Of a DNA stretch of 24,164 bases, positions 22,400-24,164 are shown one piece after another. The notes beneath the pieces are model-generated. The model was not told the origin of the DNA and made no database searches. It was given only the letters and a program-made list of their open reading frames with translations. The position numbers were made by a program, and so were the translations under genes. Position 1 is the stretch's first letter; every line of letters begins with the position of its first letter. Source of the stretch: a virus. The DNA lies in IMG/VR virus record IMGVR_UViG_3300027770_000250, positions 1 to 24,164 of that record; one strand, written 5' to 3'.

Positions 22400-23617
22400 C
22401 TAAGCGGGAAGACCTTGAACCACATAGCGAGGATCAGTAACACCAGCAGAACCCCACCAAGAAGCTTTGATCGCAACAGCGATATCTTGGTTGAACTCGG
22501 CCCAGTTGTTAGCTGGTGCTTGCACAACTTCCATTGGCTTGGCTTCTCGCCATACAAAAGCCTTTTTGAAGTTTCCAAGGTAGACATATTTGTCTGCGGT
22601 GGAAGCAGCAACACCGCTAGTTACCAACAAGTTTCTCGCATGAGCGGATGTGAGAAGACCATAGTTAGTATCTAGTGGGTTAGGACTTTCCAACTGCTCG
22701 ACATCACCAGAAGTGGCAAAAGGCCCATTTTTGGTGGTAGTTGCAGGGTTAAGAATACGGCTAGCGGTATACTTCTGGAAAGGCATTACAAGCATCTGCA
22801 TACCAGGGCCAAAGATGTCGATTGGCTTACCAGTATTAGGGTCTTTCATCTGGTAGAACAATTGTTCTAGCGTATTAATGCTAGCAAAATTGCTCAACGC
22901 ATAAGAAGCAACCTTATTGATGAAACCAAAAGTCATCCCCGCCTGTGCGGTGGTTGAATAGGTATTCAAGGTTGATTCAGAACCAGTAGCAGTACCGTAT
23001 ACATAGCTACCTGTGAGGCCGAGTACCGTGTTAAGAATTCTTTCTTCACGAACTAGACCGCAATAAGTACCTACAGATTCAGCAGATGCTAAAGCCTGTG
23101 AAGTCTTATCCGAGTAAATCATTTCAGCGGTAATTGCACAAATTCTACCCACCTTTTCGATGGCTGGAAGTCGTACATAGTTACCGGAGAACTGAGTCTG
23201 TGGATAGGGCATACCAGGTTGAACCACTTCTGGCGAAGGACTGATGTCCGATAGCCAAGGAATGATCTCAGTAGAAAGGTTCTGACCAGCAGGGATGGTC
23301 GATACAAGTTGGTCACCAATGAATGATGCCAGCTTATACTTTTCTTGAACCGTAGTGATAAGAATCTGGCCTGTGATGGCAGCAAAGTTAGAAGCATCTA
23401 CTGCTTCGGTTGCTTCCATAAAGGTTCGATCAGGGCCATTGAAGCGATTAAGCTGTTCAGCCCAATCATCTCCCATGATACCTTCAGCAAGACCACGAAG
23501 CGAAATTCGGCTTACCGAAACATCGCCTTTGGAAATGGATTCAGAAAAGAACGCTTTGGTTTTAGCCAAACCATTTTGTTGGCCGAATTCCTTCAGCTTT
23601 TTACCTAGACTCTTCAT
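22400..23617 (-). CDS. Major capsid protein, HK97-like
   Basis: This encodes 405 residues from an ATG with TAAGGAGA upstream. Residues 1-70 are charged and helical and could serve as a scaffold-like delta domain. The body carries NFAAITGQILITTVQEKY, FIGDQLVSTIPAGQNLSTE, VVQPGMPYPQTQFSGNYV, KVGRICAITAEMIYSDKT and ends FNQDIAVAIKASWWGSAGV then DPRYVVQG. This fits capsid proteins I recall from planctomycete phages and prophages, where 'EGMPYPE' and 'VTxEAI(F/Y)xDxT' motifs recur. The gene is followed by a terminator and preceded by a small decoration-like gene. No maturation protease is visible in the window. Confidence 0.88.
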   Translation of the reverse strand: MKSLGKKLKEFGQQNGLAKTKAFFSESISKGDVSVSRISLRGLAEGIMGDDWAEQLNRFNGPDRTFMEATEAVDASNFAAITGQILITTVQEKYKLASFIGDQLVSTIPAGQNLSTEIIPWLSDISPSPEVVQPGMPYPQTQFSGNYVRLPAIEKVGRICAITAEMIYSDKTSQALASAESVGTYCGLVREERILNTVLGLTGSYVYGTATGSESTLNTYSTTAQAGMTFGFINKVASYALSNFASINTLEQLFYQMKDPNTGKPIDIFGPGMQMLVMPFQKYTASRILNPATTTKNGPFATSGDVEQLESPNPLDTNYGLLTSAHARNLLVTSGVAASTADKYVYLGNFKKAFVWREAKPMEVVQAPANNWAEFNQDIAVAIKASWWGSAGVTDPRYVVQGLPA

Positions 23618-23642
23618 ACTAATCTCCTTAAAAAGTTGTGGA

Positions 23643-24113
23643 TTATCGGGCCACAGGGTTTTGACTAGACAACAATTGGAATTTTACAGTACCAGTAGTA
23701 GCAAGTGCTTCAACAACTCGACCAATAGCTAAAGCAGCGGAAGCAACTTTAACCAAAGATTGTGGCTGAAGAACGCTAGATACGGAAGTGGGGCCAACGA
23801 AATCCCCAACAATAAGAGCGGAACCAGTATAAGTTCCAGCGTAGATACCAGAGCAATCAACACGAATTTGGTTGTCTACTGAGTTACCGTACACAAGAGC
23901 TATATCTTCTCTCTTTAATTGACCAGATACACCTAAAAAAGCACTTGCAAACGCAGTTTGAGTGGTTGCCAAGTTGGTATCCCAAGGAAAATCAAGAGCG
24001 GAGATCGCACTACCGGAAGATAGAGCTACAAGATCGCCAACTTGAATCGCCTTATTGGTGGCAACAGGAGCCACCACAGGATTAGTCGCATTGAAACTGT
24101 AAGTAATCGCCAT
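23643..24113 (-). CDS. Capsid decoration-like small protein
   Basis: I use ATG 24113 because AAGGAG lies nine bases upstream; the ATG at 24119 is only three bases from it. The product has 156 residues. It is Ala/Val/Ser/Thr-rich with strand-like stretches: NKAIQVGDLVALSSGSAISA, FLGVSGQLKREDIALVYGNS, LIVGDFVGPTSVSSVLQPQS, AALAIGRVVEALATTGTVKF. The order 'G(D)LVAL....A.......FLGV......V..GD.VG......A.aIGrV' fits the DUF2190 type of small capsid-associated protein. It is next to the major capsid gene, as expected for a decoration protein. Confidence 0.68.
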   Translation of the reverse strand: MAITYSFNATNPVVAPVATNKAIQVGDLVALSSGSAISALDFPWDTNLATTQTAFASAFLGVSGQLKREDIALVYGNSVDNQIRVDCSGIYAGTYTGSALIVGDFVGPTSVSSVLQPQSLVKVASAALAIGRVVEALATTGTVKFQLLSSQNPVAR

Positions 24114-24139
24114 AGTCATAGACTCCTTAAATGGATGGC

Positions 24140-24163
24140 TTACTTGCCAAGGACATTTTCTCG
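24140..24163 (-). CDS. C-terminal end of the upstream gene (partial, frame uncertain)
   Basis: A frame entering from the right edge reads RENVLGK and stops at TAA 24142-24140, some 26 bases before the next start. A second frame stops at 24130-24128. I prefer the first because the second would run into the ribosome binding site, but only a few codons are visible, so the choice is weak. Confidence 0.35.
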   Translation of the reverse strand, partial: RENVLGK

Positions 24164-24164
24164 A

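Overview
The window looks like the late structural region of a tailed double-stranded DNA phage or prophage, with a long non-contractile (siphovirus-like) tail. I see a major capsid protein, head-completion genes, two tube-like proteins, a tail assembly chaperone with a -1 frameshift, and a tape measure protein. I see no tail sheath, integrase, portal or terminase large subunit. Several proteins resemble families I associate with Planctomycetes (Gemmata-like bacteria): the capsid, a small secreted Cys protein, a secreted beta-domain/Pro-rich protein, and the Cys cluster closing the largest protein. A planctomycete host is therefore my inference, made from memory without a search.

Almost everything is on the minus strand, so the region reads from right to left. 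24163-22400: end of an upstream gene, a small decoration-like protein, the major capsid protein, then a hairpin terminator. 22337-20382: head-completion/tail-terminator genes and two paralogous tube-like proteins. 20362-19587: the tail chaperone pair joined by a -1 slip at CCCAAAC. 19587-15397: tape measure, a large unknown tail protein and a small baseplate-type protein. 15388-8787: four modular fibre genes, a stand-alone seven-bladed beta-propeller and a small putative fibre-assembly protein. 8717-5669: a probable lysis/accessory cassette of two small membrane proteins, an HNH nuclease, secreted proteins and a papain-like cysteine peptidase, closed by a strong terminator. 5594-529: a second receptor-binding unit, made of a fibre with SYSG repeats and a 1291-residue Tyr-rich, Cys-flanked protein. 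At the far left two small plus-strand genes converge on this operon, and a nested inverted repeat lies between them.

The most unusual part is the adhesion apparatus. Two genes carry YVTN/lactonase-like beta-propellers built from near-identical 138-bp units, seven blades in one and six in the other. In the second, the propeller is fused to two Ig-like domains and to a fibre module that is N-terminal in the two neighbouring genes. A 140-bp stretch is repeated identically 414 bp apart (exactly three units), which suggests recent recombination and possibly variable blade number. Together with the shared C-terminal DGG-aromatic tips, the stop-start overlaps and a local shift in base composition, this looks like a locus built for fast modular change of receptor binding.
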